Below are positions 47,423 to 57,779 of a DNA stretch of 60,000 bases, one piece after another. Each line of letters opens with the position of its first letter. Position 1 is the stretch's first letter. The notes under the pieces were generated by a model. The model searched no databases, was not told the origin of the DNA, and saw only the letters and a program-made list of their open reading frames with translations. The position numbers were made by a program, and so were the translations under genes. Origin of the DNA: Polytrichum commune (Eukaryota > Streptophyta > Polytrichopsida > Polytrichales > Polytrichaceae); contig OX485808.1 in NCBI GenBank assembly GCA_950295325.1, positions 40,263,180 through 40,323,179 on the forward strand, given 5' to 3'.

Positions 47423-50400
47423 TCAAATGAGTTTATTATATTTCGCGTGAGCGTACAACTCTCTGTACATATAGTCCTTCGGATCCATGTATCTTTCGCC
47501 TATCGGATTACAACTAAGGAACCGGGGCACGGGTAGTCCGCTCCCCACGAGCGTTTGAATGTACTTAAGTAGGTCTAACAAAAAGCGGTCTCGGACCTTC
47601 TCGACCGTCCACGTGGGGCAAACTATGAAGTTCGAGGTCGGGTTCAAAATGTTTTTGGAAGCGCTGTCGTCCACCATCAACGTGTTGTCACGGGTGGGGC
47701 GAACGTCGTAGGGACAGCCGACCATGGTCGGACGCTGGTCCCATACGACTGGCTTCAAGACCTTAAGAAATTGGTTTACGGCGGGGTTGTTGGGTTTTTT
47801 CACAACCCTGCCCTCGGGGGTGTATAACGTTCGACAAGAGTCCTGTCCTAGGACCAAGCACGGGGGTTGGAGTCCCTTGAAGATGAACTCCACGACGGCC
47901 TGGGTGTTCTCGGACTTCATGGAGCTCCACACGATCACCCACCATTTGGATAGGGCGACCTGCAGGAAGCGCCGAAGCCACGGGCGGAGGTACACTAGCT
48001 TGCTTTTGATGTACGCGGGGGGACCATCGTAGTTGGCGTCCTCGGGCTTGCAGAAAGGCACCGTGGGGACCCTCGGACAATGCACGCACTGGACAAGGAC
48101 CCCGTTGAGGTCTAGCACCAGGAACCGGGTCTTGGGAGGCGAAGGTGGCGAGGGCAAAATCGGGGGGACCACCGCGCTGTCCTCCACACTCCTCGGAGAG
48201 GATCGGTGGGGAGCTGCGACGCTATGCTCCGAACCCTGCGGCGATGAGCGAGAGAAGGCGGACGAGGACTATGTTATGCTATGTCCATCTCAAGCAGAAC
48301 GGAAATTTTGTGCAAACACAAGAAGAATTGGACCATTGGTGGCAACAAAAACATACAAGGGGAACAACATACATTGGGACACGGATGCAAACATATGGGC
48401 GCCAAAAATAATAATTTTATTTTTACAAATCTCTATGTACAATTTGATTGGGGGGGGGACCGCGGTGAACGAGGGCATTCACACTATCCTAATTCTACAT
48501 CTACAAAATTGGTTGCGCGCCGCCAAGGTCGAGCATAGTCGAGTGCAGGTGAGACGAAGGGGATCGCGGGGGGGCACGTTGGGGGGAGGGGGAGCAAGTG
48601 TAGAGCATGGGGGGCAGGGGGTGTGCATTTCCTCCTAGCAAGGGGGACACGACCACGCCAACAAGACAATGACCCAGCAAGTTTGGGTCGGTCGACCCAA
48701 ACTGGGGAGGGCTCAGTGTATTACCTCGCCCTGGTCATGTCTCGACGATGTGGAAGCCTCCACCGTCCCCGCTGCCCCGCCTCTCTCGCCACCGCCTTCT
48801 CCGACGACGTCAGGAACCTTCTCCTGCAAACGATCGGCATCAGGCCCTTGTCCTAAACCAATCTCCGCATTTGCATCATGCATGGGTTCATCGATTTGGT
48901 TAGGAGTAGAGGTATCACCAGGCCCTTGCAAGCCTTCAACATCTAGCATGGCCGTGTCTAGTTGACACCCATGTTGGTCAAGGGAGGACTGCGCTGCAAC
49001 GGGGTTTGGGTCGGGCGACCCAAACTGTCCTGCATCTGGAGAGGGCCCTTCGGACACTCCAGTGGATGGTGGGTTTGGGTCGGTCGACCCAAACATCCTG
49101 GGGTCGTCCGATTGGTGAGGGGGCGCCATGACTATCGGGGGCCGAAGTGGTGGAGGGCCCAAAGGGGAGGAGGCTCCAGAGACGCGCCAGATGTTGGGGT
49201 CATCCACTTGCTGGACCGGCGCATACGGAACTTGGTGGGGCCGAATCAAGTGCTGGAAGCTGAAAGACGATTGCGGCACAGGCTGCTGAGGGATGCTCTG
49301 CGGAGGGAAGCCGGGGGGCAAATGCGGGAAGGAGCTGGAGGGAGCCACCACCAAACCTTGCGCCCACATTCCTTGTATCACTTGTGATATCAATTCGGCG
49401 TGGGACGGAGGTTGGGCCATCGCCCTCTGTCGTTCCTGCTCCAACAGGAGAGCCCTTAGCTCTGCTACCTCGTTCCGCATTGAGGGTTCTTCCGCGGCAG
49501 CCTTCTGCAGGCGGACTCGCTGCTCCTCGTCCCTCCTCATCTTCTCGTTCGCCTCCTCCACAGTCAGGACCTCGGGCTTCACCCTAACCATGCCAGCGAA
49601 CGCTGTCGGGGACGGGGGATCTGATCTTAGCCGTTTGGCGAGCTCAATGTCATCGTCGTCCTCGCTGCTTATGGCAATGGTCTCCTCCACGGAGTAGTCG
49701 CCATACAGCTTCGTCCCCTTCATCTTCCTCCTCTCCCTGAACGTGGCGGTCGCGTCCCTGGAGTACATGTCCCGTGCATCATCCACCGTTAGGACGGGCA
49801 CGAGCTTACTCTGCGGGGTTGCCGCCCGCATCGCCTTCTTCCGTTGAGGGGCTTCGGATTCTTGCGTGAAGCCCGTTGCCCCTTCCTCCACGTCGCCTTC
49901 CTTCTCCGCCTCCTCGTGCTCCTCTTCTTCCTCCTCCTCCTCGACATCGCCACCTTCTGTGCGGGACGGATTGCCCGGATGCAACCCGACAAGAGGTTCG
50001 GGTTCTTGGGTTGTGGCCCTCATGGCCATTTCTTCCGGGTTGATCCGCCTCACCCTATCAAGAGGGTTTTCGCCCCCCTGAACAACCTCGTCGACGTAGC
50101 TACCCGGGATCCAATCGAGGATGTCCATCTTCTTCGCCAACGATCTCTGCGTCCTGTAAAATGGCAGATCGCCATCCTCTATGTAGGAGTATATACTCAG
50201 CCTCGACATCTACACAATCCAAGTTATATAGACATTAGAATTAGGCGAGGGACATAAACAAGACCAAGTACAATGTGTAGTTTGGGTCGATCGACCCAAA
50301 CCAACAAAGAGCCTAGTTTGGGTCGATCGACCCAAACCAACAAAGAGACTAGTTTGGGTCGATCGACCCAAACCAACAAAGAGCCTAGTTTGGGTCGATC

Positions 50401-53400
50401 GACCCAAACCAACACAGAGCCTAGTTTGGGTCGATCGACCCAAACTGCGCACGAGTTATAGAAAGTCGCTTACCATGGCAGCATAGATAGGTTTAGAGCC
50501 TCCGAAGACGTTGAAGATGCAATCCCCTCTCCTCGTCAGCGTCCTCATCATTCTCACGTAAAATTCCATCCGCAGCTCATCTAAAGGATAGTTCGCGTAT
50601 TTAGCCTCGTCGTAGAGGCACTTGTTGACACCCAACCCTTCTGGAACTTGGAAGAGTTTGTCCATCCGGGATATAGGGTGGTTCGGCACCTTCAGCAACT
50701 CCGCTTTGTACACGAAGTACAAACACAAGACGTTGACGAACTTGGTCTTCTTGTCCCTCAACGTCGTGTAAGCTCCCTCCTCCGGTGCGGCGATGTAGTG
50801 AGACTTGGAGACTGCATACTCCGGCTGCAGTTTCCGGACAAGCTCGTACACCTGCTCCGCCCTCCTATCCTCGACTATCCAAAGCCAGATATCTACCTCC
50901 CTGAACTTAGGGCTTGCATAATCGACGAACTTAGATAGGAAGGGGTCATAGAAGAGGGTGCTCATCGTGCCCTCAAATGAGCTTCCAGGAATATTCCTGA
51001 AATCAATCATCCCAAAAGGAAAGCGGTCCCTTGCTTTCGTCCTTATCGCCATTCTGGCGTCTTGACCTGGCCAGCCTTGAATTTTCAACGGGTCGGCGGT
51101 GACAAGGTTGAAGTACGCTTCCCCTTCAAACTGGACAATCTTCTTCTCCTTGATGAAGTTCGAGAACGCACGCGCTGTGTGATCCGGAAGCGCCCGGTTC
51201 TTCCCACCCTTCACCATCTTGGCCCGCAAGAAGTCGTCCCCCGCTTCCCTTATTAGAGCCGCCATGGAGGCACTGGTGAACTTATATTCAGCTTTGAAGG
51301 CTCTCCAGTTAGCCTCATGGACCTCGCCGTCCACGACAATATTCCTCTCTGGCACTAGTTTATGCAGCTCCTGCACGATAGTCGTCTTCTTTTTCCTGTT
51401 ATCCGTCCATTCCTTCATGGTGTAGCATGAAGGAACGAAGGATTTGGGCTTTTGGAAGACAATCTTCGGGTGCACCCAACACCTCTTCGCCGTGGGTGCC
51501 ACGTGCAGGATGTGAGATGCCGCCTTCTCCACCTCCGTCTCTAACAGCCCTTGAAGAGTTCTAAAGAACTCTCTCACGAGAGGCTTCATCTGCTTGAAGC
51601 GCGAGGTTTGGCTGAAGAAAATGCCAGTGTCGGGGTCGATCAAATCCCCCGTCTCGTGCTTTTCAAACACGGTTTTCCACTTCCTCCAAACTGAGTCAGA
51701 TGCTGTAATCAAGTAAATCTCCCCCTTGAGGTCGCTGTATTTCTTCTGCTTGTGGCTCGAATTATCAATGGAGGAGAATTTGTTGATCATTTGGTATTTG
51801 AAATCCTGCACGTCCACAAAACAGAACATTTGAATGCGTGTTAGATATGTACATGTGATTTCCAACCCATATCATGACCAACATCTGCAACAACAGTTTG
51901 GGTCGATCGACCCAAACTAAATAAACTAGCTGCATCAGGAGTTTGGGTCGGTCGACCCAAACTAAATAAACAAGGCTGCATCAGGAGTTTGGGTCGGTCG
52001 ACCCAAACTAAATAAACAAGGCTGCATCAGGAGTTTGGGTCGGTCGACCCAAACTAAATAAACAAGGCTGCATCAGGAGTTTGGGTCGGTCGACCTAAAC
52101 AATACTCACCTCCCATTTGGGATTCTTGTCCTTCGCATTCTCCCTCTCCTTGGGAGGCCTACCATAGAACTCCCACACCTCCCGCGAGGCCATGATATTC
52201 CTTATCCAGGAAGCTTGGTAGGCCCTCTTCTTATTTCCCATATTGAAGTACCGGGAGATGTCGCTGAGCTTGGTCTCGTCGTCAGACCACACCACTAGTG
52301 CCTTCCAAACCTTCAGCTTTTCCTTCTGATTGTTCGGATCATCCCACTCATTCATGAGTTGGATTTTCTTGGATGCCTCCACGCTGTGCTGGCCGTCTAT
52401 GAGCCAAAAATCGCCCTTCTGAATTGTGGGCCACATTTCAGGTGTAGGCATTTTCTTGAGACCCTGTGGCATCACTACTATCGTTTGCCTGTCGTCTTTA
52501 AACTGCTCGCAAACGATCTGCGCGATTATCCAGTCAACGTAGGCGTCCTCCTTTGCCCGGACACACTTCTCCGGTGGCGCTAGATGGCACTGGCTGATGT
52601 TCACGTCGAACTTAAAATCCCTGCCCATGAAAAAACAGTGGGAGCATTTCGTCGTGAAATTGTTCACGATTTTCTGCAGCTCCCCTGCATCCACCTCTTC
52701 GCCGGGCTTCGGCATGCGCAACTCCGGTGAGACTGGCTCGTCAGTCATCACAGATGACTCTCTCCCCCTCTTGGATGGAGTTGTTTGACGGCTCCCAGAA
52801 GGTGTAGGCGTCTCGCTATCCGCAGGTGTTTGGGAGGGAGTGGTCCTCCGCGAGTCAGCCGGTACTGGTCGCGGCTTCCTCACCGATTGAGGTCTTGACG
52901 ACCCTGCTCCTTCCTCTGTGGTTGCTTTCCGCCTCACGGGTTGCTGAGACTTGGTTTTGCTCTGCAGGGCTTTGTTGAGCACGCTGATTGCATGCTTTAG
53001 TTTCGTGAATCTGCTCGACACCTTTGTGTTCGATGTACTGTTATCGATGAATATGGACTCCGGTTTGATGACGTCTGGTTCTACACATGTTTCTTTTGCA
53101 TAGATAGCGTCAAAGGGTTCGGAGAACTGGTGCATAAACATATGCGTGTTCTGGACAGCGTTGTTCTCGAGGATGACATCCACGTAGTCTCCAAGAGACT
53201 GAACCGATGCCACCTCCCACCCCGTAAGAGTAGCCCATGTGTGCTTCTCCACGGTCCCAACCTTCACAACAAAAATCATTTTGTATTGCGAACCCTTAAC
53301 CACTTGTATAGACCACGCGAGGACAAGCCCGTCCTTAGGGGAATAGGAGTCATCCTGCGGGGTTTCGTGCTCCTGCCACAACATGTCCGGCGCAGGCATG

Positions 53401-53435
53401 AACCACCTTTCGCCGGGTCTTTTCTTTGGAGCCAT
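47423..53435 (-). CDS. Element B cargo gene: ParB-like / methyltransferase-like / acidic coiled-coil / FCP1-HAD protein
   Basis: Four exons, 53435-52110, 51805-50474, 50209-48725 and 48235-47423, have GT-AG junctions all in phase 0 and give 1651 open residues. Exon 1 has an N-terminal domain, a Ser/Thr/Pro linker and a ParB/Srx-like domain with DGQH at 347-350 (FWLIDGQHSVEASKK, ISRYFNMGNKK). Exon 2 ends with YPLDELRMEFY then GDCIFNVFGGSKPIYAAM (873-880 for FNVFGGSK), like motif I of beta-class DNA methyltransferases with Asp replaced by Asn. I see no DPPY motif, so it is probably inactive. Exon 3 is acidic with a SUMO-interaction-like motif (TIAISSEDDDDIEL) and a coiled coil. Exon 4 is an FCP1/NIF HAD domain (FLVLDLNGVLV, VIVWSSM, TLMVDDSASK). 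The acceptor just before the ATG implies a 5' leader intron. HAD could be a separate gene, but phase and layout favour fusion. Confidence 0.68.
48682..48701. repeat. Family-B palindrome in cargo intron 3
   Basis: Perfect arms with GT centre, within the intron 48724-48236. Confidence 0.9.
49005..49093. repeat. Two family-B palindromes inside a coding exon
   Basis: Copies at 49005-49024 (GG centre) and 49074-49093 (GT centre) are 69 bp apart. On the minus strand both are read in the same frame as F-G-S-x-D-P-N, a 7-codon unit made by the palindrome plus one base. Confidence 0.85.
50281..50444. repeat. Array of five family-B palindromes, exact 36-bp period, in cargo intron 2
   Basis: Copies start at 50281, 50317, 50353, 50389 and 50425. 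All have the fully symmetric AT centre. The spacer is CCAACAAAGAGCCTAG with small changes. The array fills most of the intron 50473-50210. Confidence 0.95.
51897..52099. repeat. Array of five family-B palindromes, 46-bp period, in cargo intron 1
   Basis: Copies start at 51897, 51942, 51988, 52034 and 52080. The first has AT centre and the rest GT. The spacer is CTAAATAAACAAGGCTGCAT then CAGGAG. The last copy has one mismatch and ends 9 bp from the donor site of exon 1. Confidence 0.95.
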
Positions 53436-53462
53436 CTGTAAGAAAATAATGTGCAATGTTAG

Positions 53463-53878
53463 TTTCGGTCGTTCGACCCAAACATCTACGACATGAATAG
53501 GTTTAGGTGGATTGTATATTTATATATTTCAGCATCATTTGTATTGATAATAAGAATGTTTTGATTATTGGGTGGATTTGCATTTTATATTGTTTGTGAC
53601 ATGCAGGATTACTTGATACTTTTCCTTGATACATTCCTTGATTATTATTTTTTAGTGGATGTGAATTTTATATTGATGCAAAAATCATGGATTTCTTTAT
53701 GAGTTTATAATTAGAAGACGTTGTTTGGGTCGTTCGGCCCAAACATGATGCTTTGTTTTGTGTTTGGGTCGGTCGACCCAAACAAGAGACTGTGTTTGGG
53801 TCGGTCGACCCAAACAAGAGGCTGTGTTTGGGTCGACCGACCCAAACCTGTGGCCGTGTTTGGGTCGTCTCCCCAAAC
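53463..53878. repeat. Six family-B palindromes upstream of the cargo ATG, core 32-bp period
   Basis: Copies lie at 53463, 53724, 53763, 53795, 53827 and 53859. The last four step by exactly 32 bp. Centres are TT, TT, GT, GT, AC, then an eroded copy. They sit in the predicted 5' leader intron, matching the seven-copy array in the first intron of element A. Confidence 0.9.
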
Positions 53879-54141
53879 TTTCCTATTTTAATGTAATTTT
53901 TAAAAGTTGGCACGTAGCATATACAATGCTTATGCATTGTGTATGCTACAATACCTTCAATTGACAAACACTTATTGCATGTAATAAAAGAAAATACCTT
54001 TGTTGTATGTAGCAGTTGTTGTAAACAGTTGCTTTAGAACAGGTGTTCTTCTTCCAATAACACAGAAACAGTTGAATGTAACCTCTCACACAAATCCACA
54101 ATCTCTCATACAACTCCTAGATCTCTTTTGAATCTCTCAAA

Positions 54142-54536
54142 CAACAATTCAATACTTCAAACAACCTCTGAATCTCTAAGAACAAGTGAATCTCTCAAAA
54201 CAATAACTGACTCTCTCAAATGACTTAGATATCTCTCAAACAACAATTGAGTGTTTCAAACAACCTCTGAATCCCTAAGAACAAGTGAATCTCTCAAAAC
54301 AATGACTGACTCTCTCAAATGACTTTTGTATCTCTCAAACAACAATTGAGTGTTTCAAACAACCTCTGAATCCTTAAGAACAAGTGAATCTCTCAAAACA
54401 ATGACTGACTCTCTCAAATGACTTTTGTATCTCTCAAACAACAATTGAGTGTTTCAAACAACCTCTGAATCCCTAAGAACAAGTGAATCTCTCAAAACAA
54501 TGACTGACTCTCTCAAATGACTTTTGTATCCCTCAA
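54142..54536. repeat. 99-bp minisatellite, four copies
   Basis: The block CAACAATT followed by CAAACAACCTCTGAAT recurs at 54142, 54241, 54340 and 54439, exactly 99 bp apart. It lies in the leader region of the element B cargo gene and has no palindrome. Confidence 0.85.
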
Positions 54537-54699
54537 ACACCTCCTGATTATCTTATAGAACTCCTAAATCTCACAAACTCTCCAACTACAATACAGTTTC
54601 CAAAACCCGCAAGCTTAGAATGTTGGAAAACCCTTCAACAATCTTCTACTTACTTCACTCTACAACAATCACTCTACTAACTCTCACGCACTCTAAAAC

Positions 54700-55060
54700 T
54701 CTCTCCTTAGGTTTCTGTTCTATTGCAAACACTTCCTAACTTCTACAGCAAGAGAAGGGAGGGAAGGAGAAGAATCAGTAGGCGCCAAAGCAACAAGAAG
54801 GGAGGGAAGAGAAGAAAATCGCCACCCTGAATCGCCACGGCGCTTCGCGAAAGCGGCGCTTCAGGAGAGGCGGCGCTTCCACAAGAGGCGCGGAGCGAAT
54901 GCTTGGCGCGGAGAGAGAGAGAAAGAGCGAAAAGTTGTGACGGCTGGGGTTTTGTATGCCTCGGGAATTGGCCCCCAACCGCACGAATAGGGTGCCAACG
55001 GGATTAGGGCACCAACGGAATTAGGATTACGGGGAACCCTAAATCCTAAAGCCAAACTGT
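54700..55060 (-). promoter_or_regulatory. GC-rich probable promoter/leader of the element B cargo gene
   Basis: A short GC-rich island (about 54780-54960) stands out in AT-rich DNA. It has repeated GGCGCTTC blocks and a (GA)n run (CT on the coding strand, about 54908-54926). No TATA box was found. The assignment rests on position and on the similar CT-rich leader in element A. Confidence 0.35.
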
Positions 55061-55109
55061 AAACCCTTAGCGGGCATTAGTATTTTCAAGACACTTTGGA
55101 GTACCCTAA

Positions 55110-55640
55110 TGGGGCATTCCCACTTGACTTTAGTTAAGACCCTCACTATTTTATAAAGACCGGGTAAAGCTCCCTCGGTTATAGCGGAGGCATCCAACTA
55201 TCCCAATGCACCTACAAGAACTTGCTCCGGAGATTTTCAAGTAGGTTTTAGTTAAGTAGCTTTCACACATGTTCATGGTTTTATCTACCAAGCAATGAAT
55301 GTTGGGTAGTTTTTGTCCCATCCCCAAATGCCTTACTACTCACCTATCTTACCATCGGTTTTTGTTAATGAAGCTCCTCGTGCCCTCATAGCTAAGACTA
55401 AAAAGCAACCAATCACAAGGGTGGGAGGCGACACTTTTAAAATTCCTATATTCTTGCCTAATGTTTAGGTACCGATGGGAGCGTCGGTGGTTGAGGCTTA
55501 AAACCTCCACTTTTAAGCCATGCCACATCATTTGCCACCTAGGCTCGGCACTAAAAAGAGCCATATGTGTGAAACCTAGATAACTAAAACCGCATTTAGA
55601 CTAATACTACTTCTAACTAATGTCAAGTGGGAATGCCCCA
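55110..55640. mobile_element. Non-autonomous TIR element nested in element B, 531 bp
   Basis: The ends TGGGGCATTCCCACTTGACT and the mirrored AGTGGGAATGCCCCA are flanked by TAA on both sides (55107-55109 and 55641-55643), a 3-bp target duplication. The interior is related to the element at 19862-20369. Confidence 0.75.
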
Positions 55641-55643
55641 TAA

Positions 55644-57490
55644 GGTGCACATCAAATGCGGTATTCTACAAAATGAAACCATTTATACAACTAATGCATT
55701 TTTACAACGCAACGTTATGCTAAAACTAAGACTTAACCCCTACTCACATGACACCATAACCTAAATTTCCCAAACAAGTTGAAATCATTGGTTTCTCTTT
55801 TGTTTGAGCAAGTTAGAAAAATAATACAATTGCGTGACATTTAATGATGTAATCGTTGACATTTAGACTTTACCAATGATGCCAAGAACTCACACAATAT
55901 GCAATGAATAAAAAATATAACCCCCGTCCCCCAACATGAAATTCGGAAATTTAGGATATTTGAATGTGTTTGCTAAATGTATACCTTCCCCAAGAGCATT
56001 TTCTCAGGGTTTGGAATTGCATGATCCTTATGTCGAAATGCTAACATGCTCAAGTTTTTAGTAAATCCCTTACATACTCACTTGAATGAATCACATAGTC
56101 GCCAATAAACCATGGATCGTGATATATGTACTTCGAATGTGATATAAAAGTAAATCGGAGAACCACAACATCAAATGAAGCCCTTTGACGCAATCATGTT
56201 GTTATTGAATGTTCCCTCCACGTATATTACATAATGGCGCAAGATAAAGTTCATGTTGTTTGTATGTGGAGGTAGCAGTGAACAACTACGAATTTTTGTA
56301 TTTAGGGTTTAGGGTTTAGGGTTTAGGAGTTAGGTTTATAACATATTAATCTATCCAATATTAACATATAACATTGACTTACTGGTGAGAATAGGTTTTT
56401 ACTGGAAGGTAATAGAAAAGACGATCTTGATTATGTTTATTTGTTATTACGGACGTTTAAACGTGATATAGTGAATGGTCTTGTGTTTATTCAAATAACA
56501 TGAAATGTTGTGGATGTTATTAGGGGTAAGGGGTTCAACTTTGGATGTTTTGCTCACTTTAGGGAATCACATAGTCGCCAATAAACCATGGTTCATGATG
56601 TATTTAATATATGGAATGTGATGCAAAAGTAAATAAGAGAAGCACAACATCAAATGAAGCCATTCACGCAATCATGTTCTTATTCATTGTTCCCTCCACA
56701 TGTATTGGATAATGGAGAAAGATATAACAGATATTGTTTGCATAATATGAAGAAGAGTCTAATAGGAAGGTTATAGTAAATACAATCTTGATCATGTTAA
56801 TATGTTATTTGGGACGTTTAAACATGATATACTAATTGGTTTTGTATTTTGTCAATACGTATTTCATGTTGTGGATGTTATAAGGGTTTAGGGTCCAACT
56901 TTGGATGTTTTGGTCACACACATTAGTAAACTTGAAGTGAACTTGAGGATGGATTGAAATAACATTAAAAGATTGAACCAAAAAGCGACATTGCTAGTTA
57001 GTATCCCCTTAACAACGTCCACATACGTTTATCATTGCCACACTTCCATGCGAGATAACAGAGCCGCAATGTTCTAGGGTTTAGGGTTTAGGGGAGACAA
57101 ATAAATAATTTTATTCATCATGACAATGGCCTCAAGCCTTGGAAACTCTCTCATAATTGCAACCTCCAAATGGCCCCAACCCCACCTAAATAGGTTTGCA
57201 CTTGAAAGCATTGAATGGAGTTGTGGTTGGGTATACATATTGGTTAAAATATACCGTTGTGACACTTGAAAAAATTAATGTGGCCGCCACCCTTCCTCCC
57301 AATGTCGTATGTCATATACACACAAAACCAAAAAAAGATTAAATATCATAGACTAAGACATATGACGGCTGGGGTATGAGAGGGGCATTGAAAGATGCGC
57401 ATTTTCTACAATAAACAGAAAACGGGGAATTCTGTCAGGAGGTTTGAAATAAGAAGGCGGGAAAGGCATCCAATGAGGAAGTCGGGCAAG
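55644..57490. other. Element B central AT-rich region
   Basis: No gene was recognised. A duplicated block (CACATAGTCGCCAATAAACC at 56092 and again at 56569, with following sequence) and two short TTTAGGG runs are present. It occupies the place of the central region of element A, between divergent genes. Confidence 0.45.
56300..56327. repeat. Plant-type telomere-like run
   Basis: Four TTTAGGG-type units. Another short run lies at 57075-57094. Confidence 0.85.
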
Positions 57491-57503
57491 TGGAGGTGGA
57501 TAG

Positions 57504-57510
57504 TATAAAG
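57504..57510 (+). promoter_or_regulatory. TATA box of element B transposase gene
   Basis: TATAAAG is followed about 30 bases later by a pyrimidine-rich start region. The coding exon begins 1.56 kb downstream after the palindrome array, so a long leader intron is implied. Confidence 0.55.
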
Positions 57511-57779
57511 GGGCGCACCCCCCAAAAGTTGGTTCTTTTTTGCTCTTCTCCCACTCCTGAATTCGTAGAGAGAACTCTTAGTCGGAGCTGTACTTCGAGG
57601 TTCGTTCACGCTGTTGTTCATGAGGACCTATTCACAGCATGCAAGTCCGCAGTGAACTTTGCAATGAGATGAAATTCCACACACCTCTCAATATCCGCTG
57701 CATTATACGCCGCATTATACGCTGTATTATACGTCGGTCGACACTAGTGTTGGCGGGTTTCAGTCTGACCCTTGTGAGG

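Noticed and set aside
50210-50461. Open frames reading LGRSTQT or VWVDRPKL repeats
   Set aside because: They come from the 36-bp palindrome array in a cargo-gene intron.
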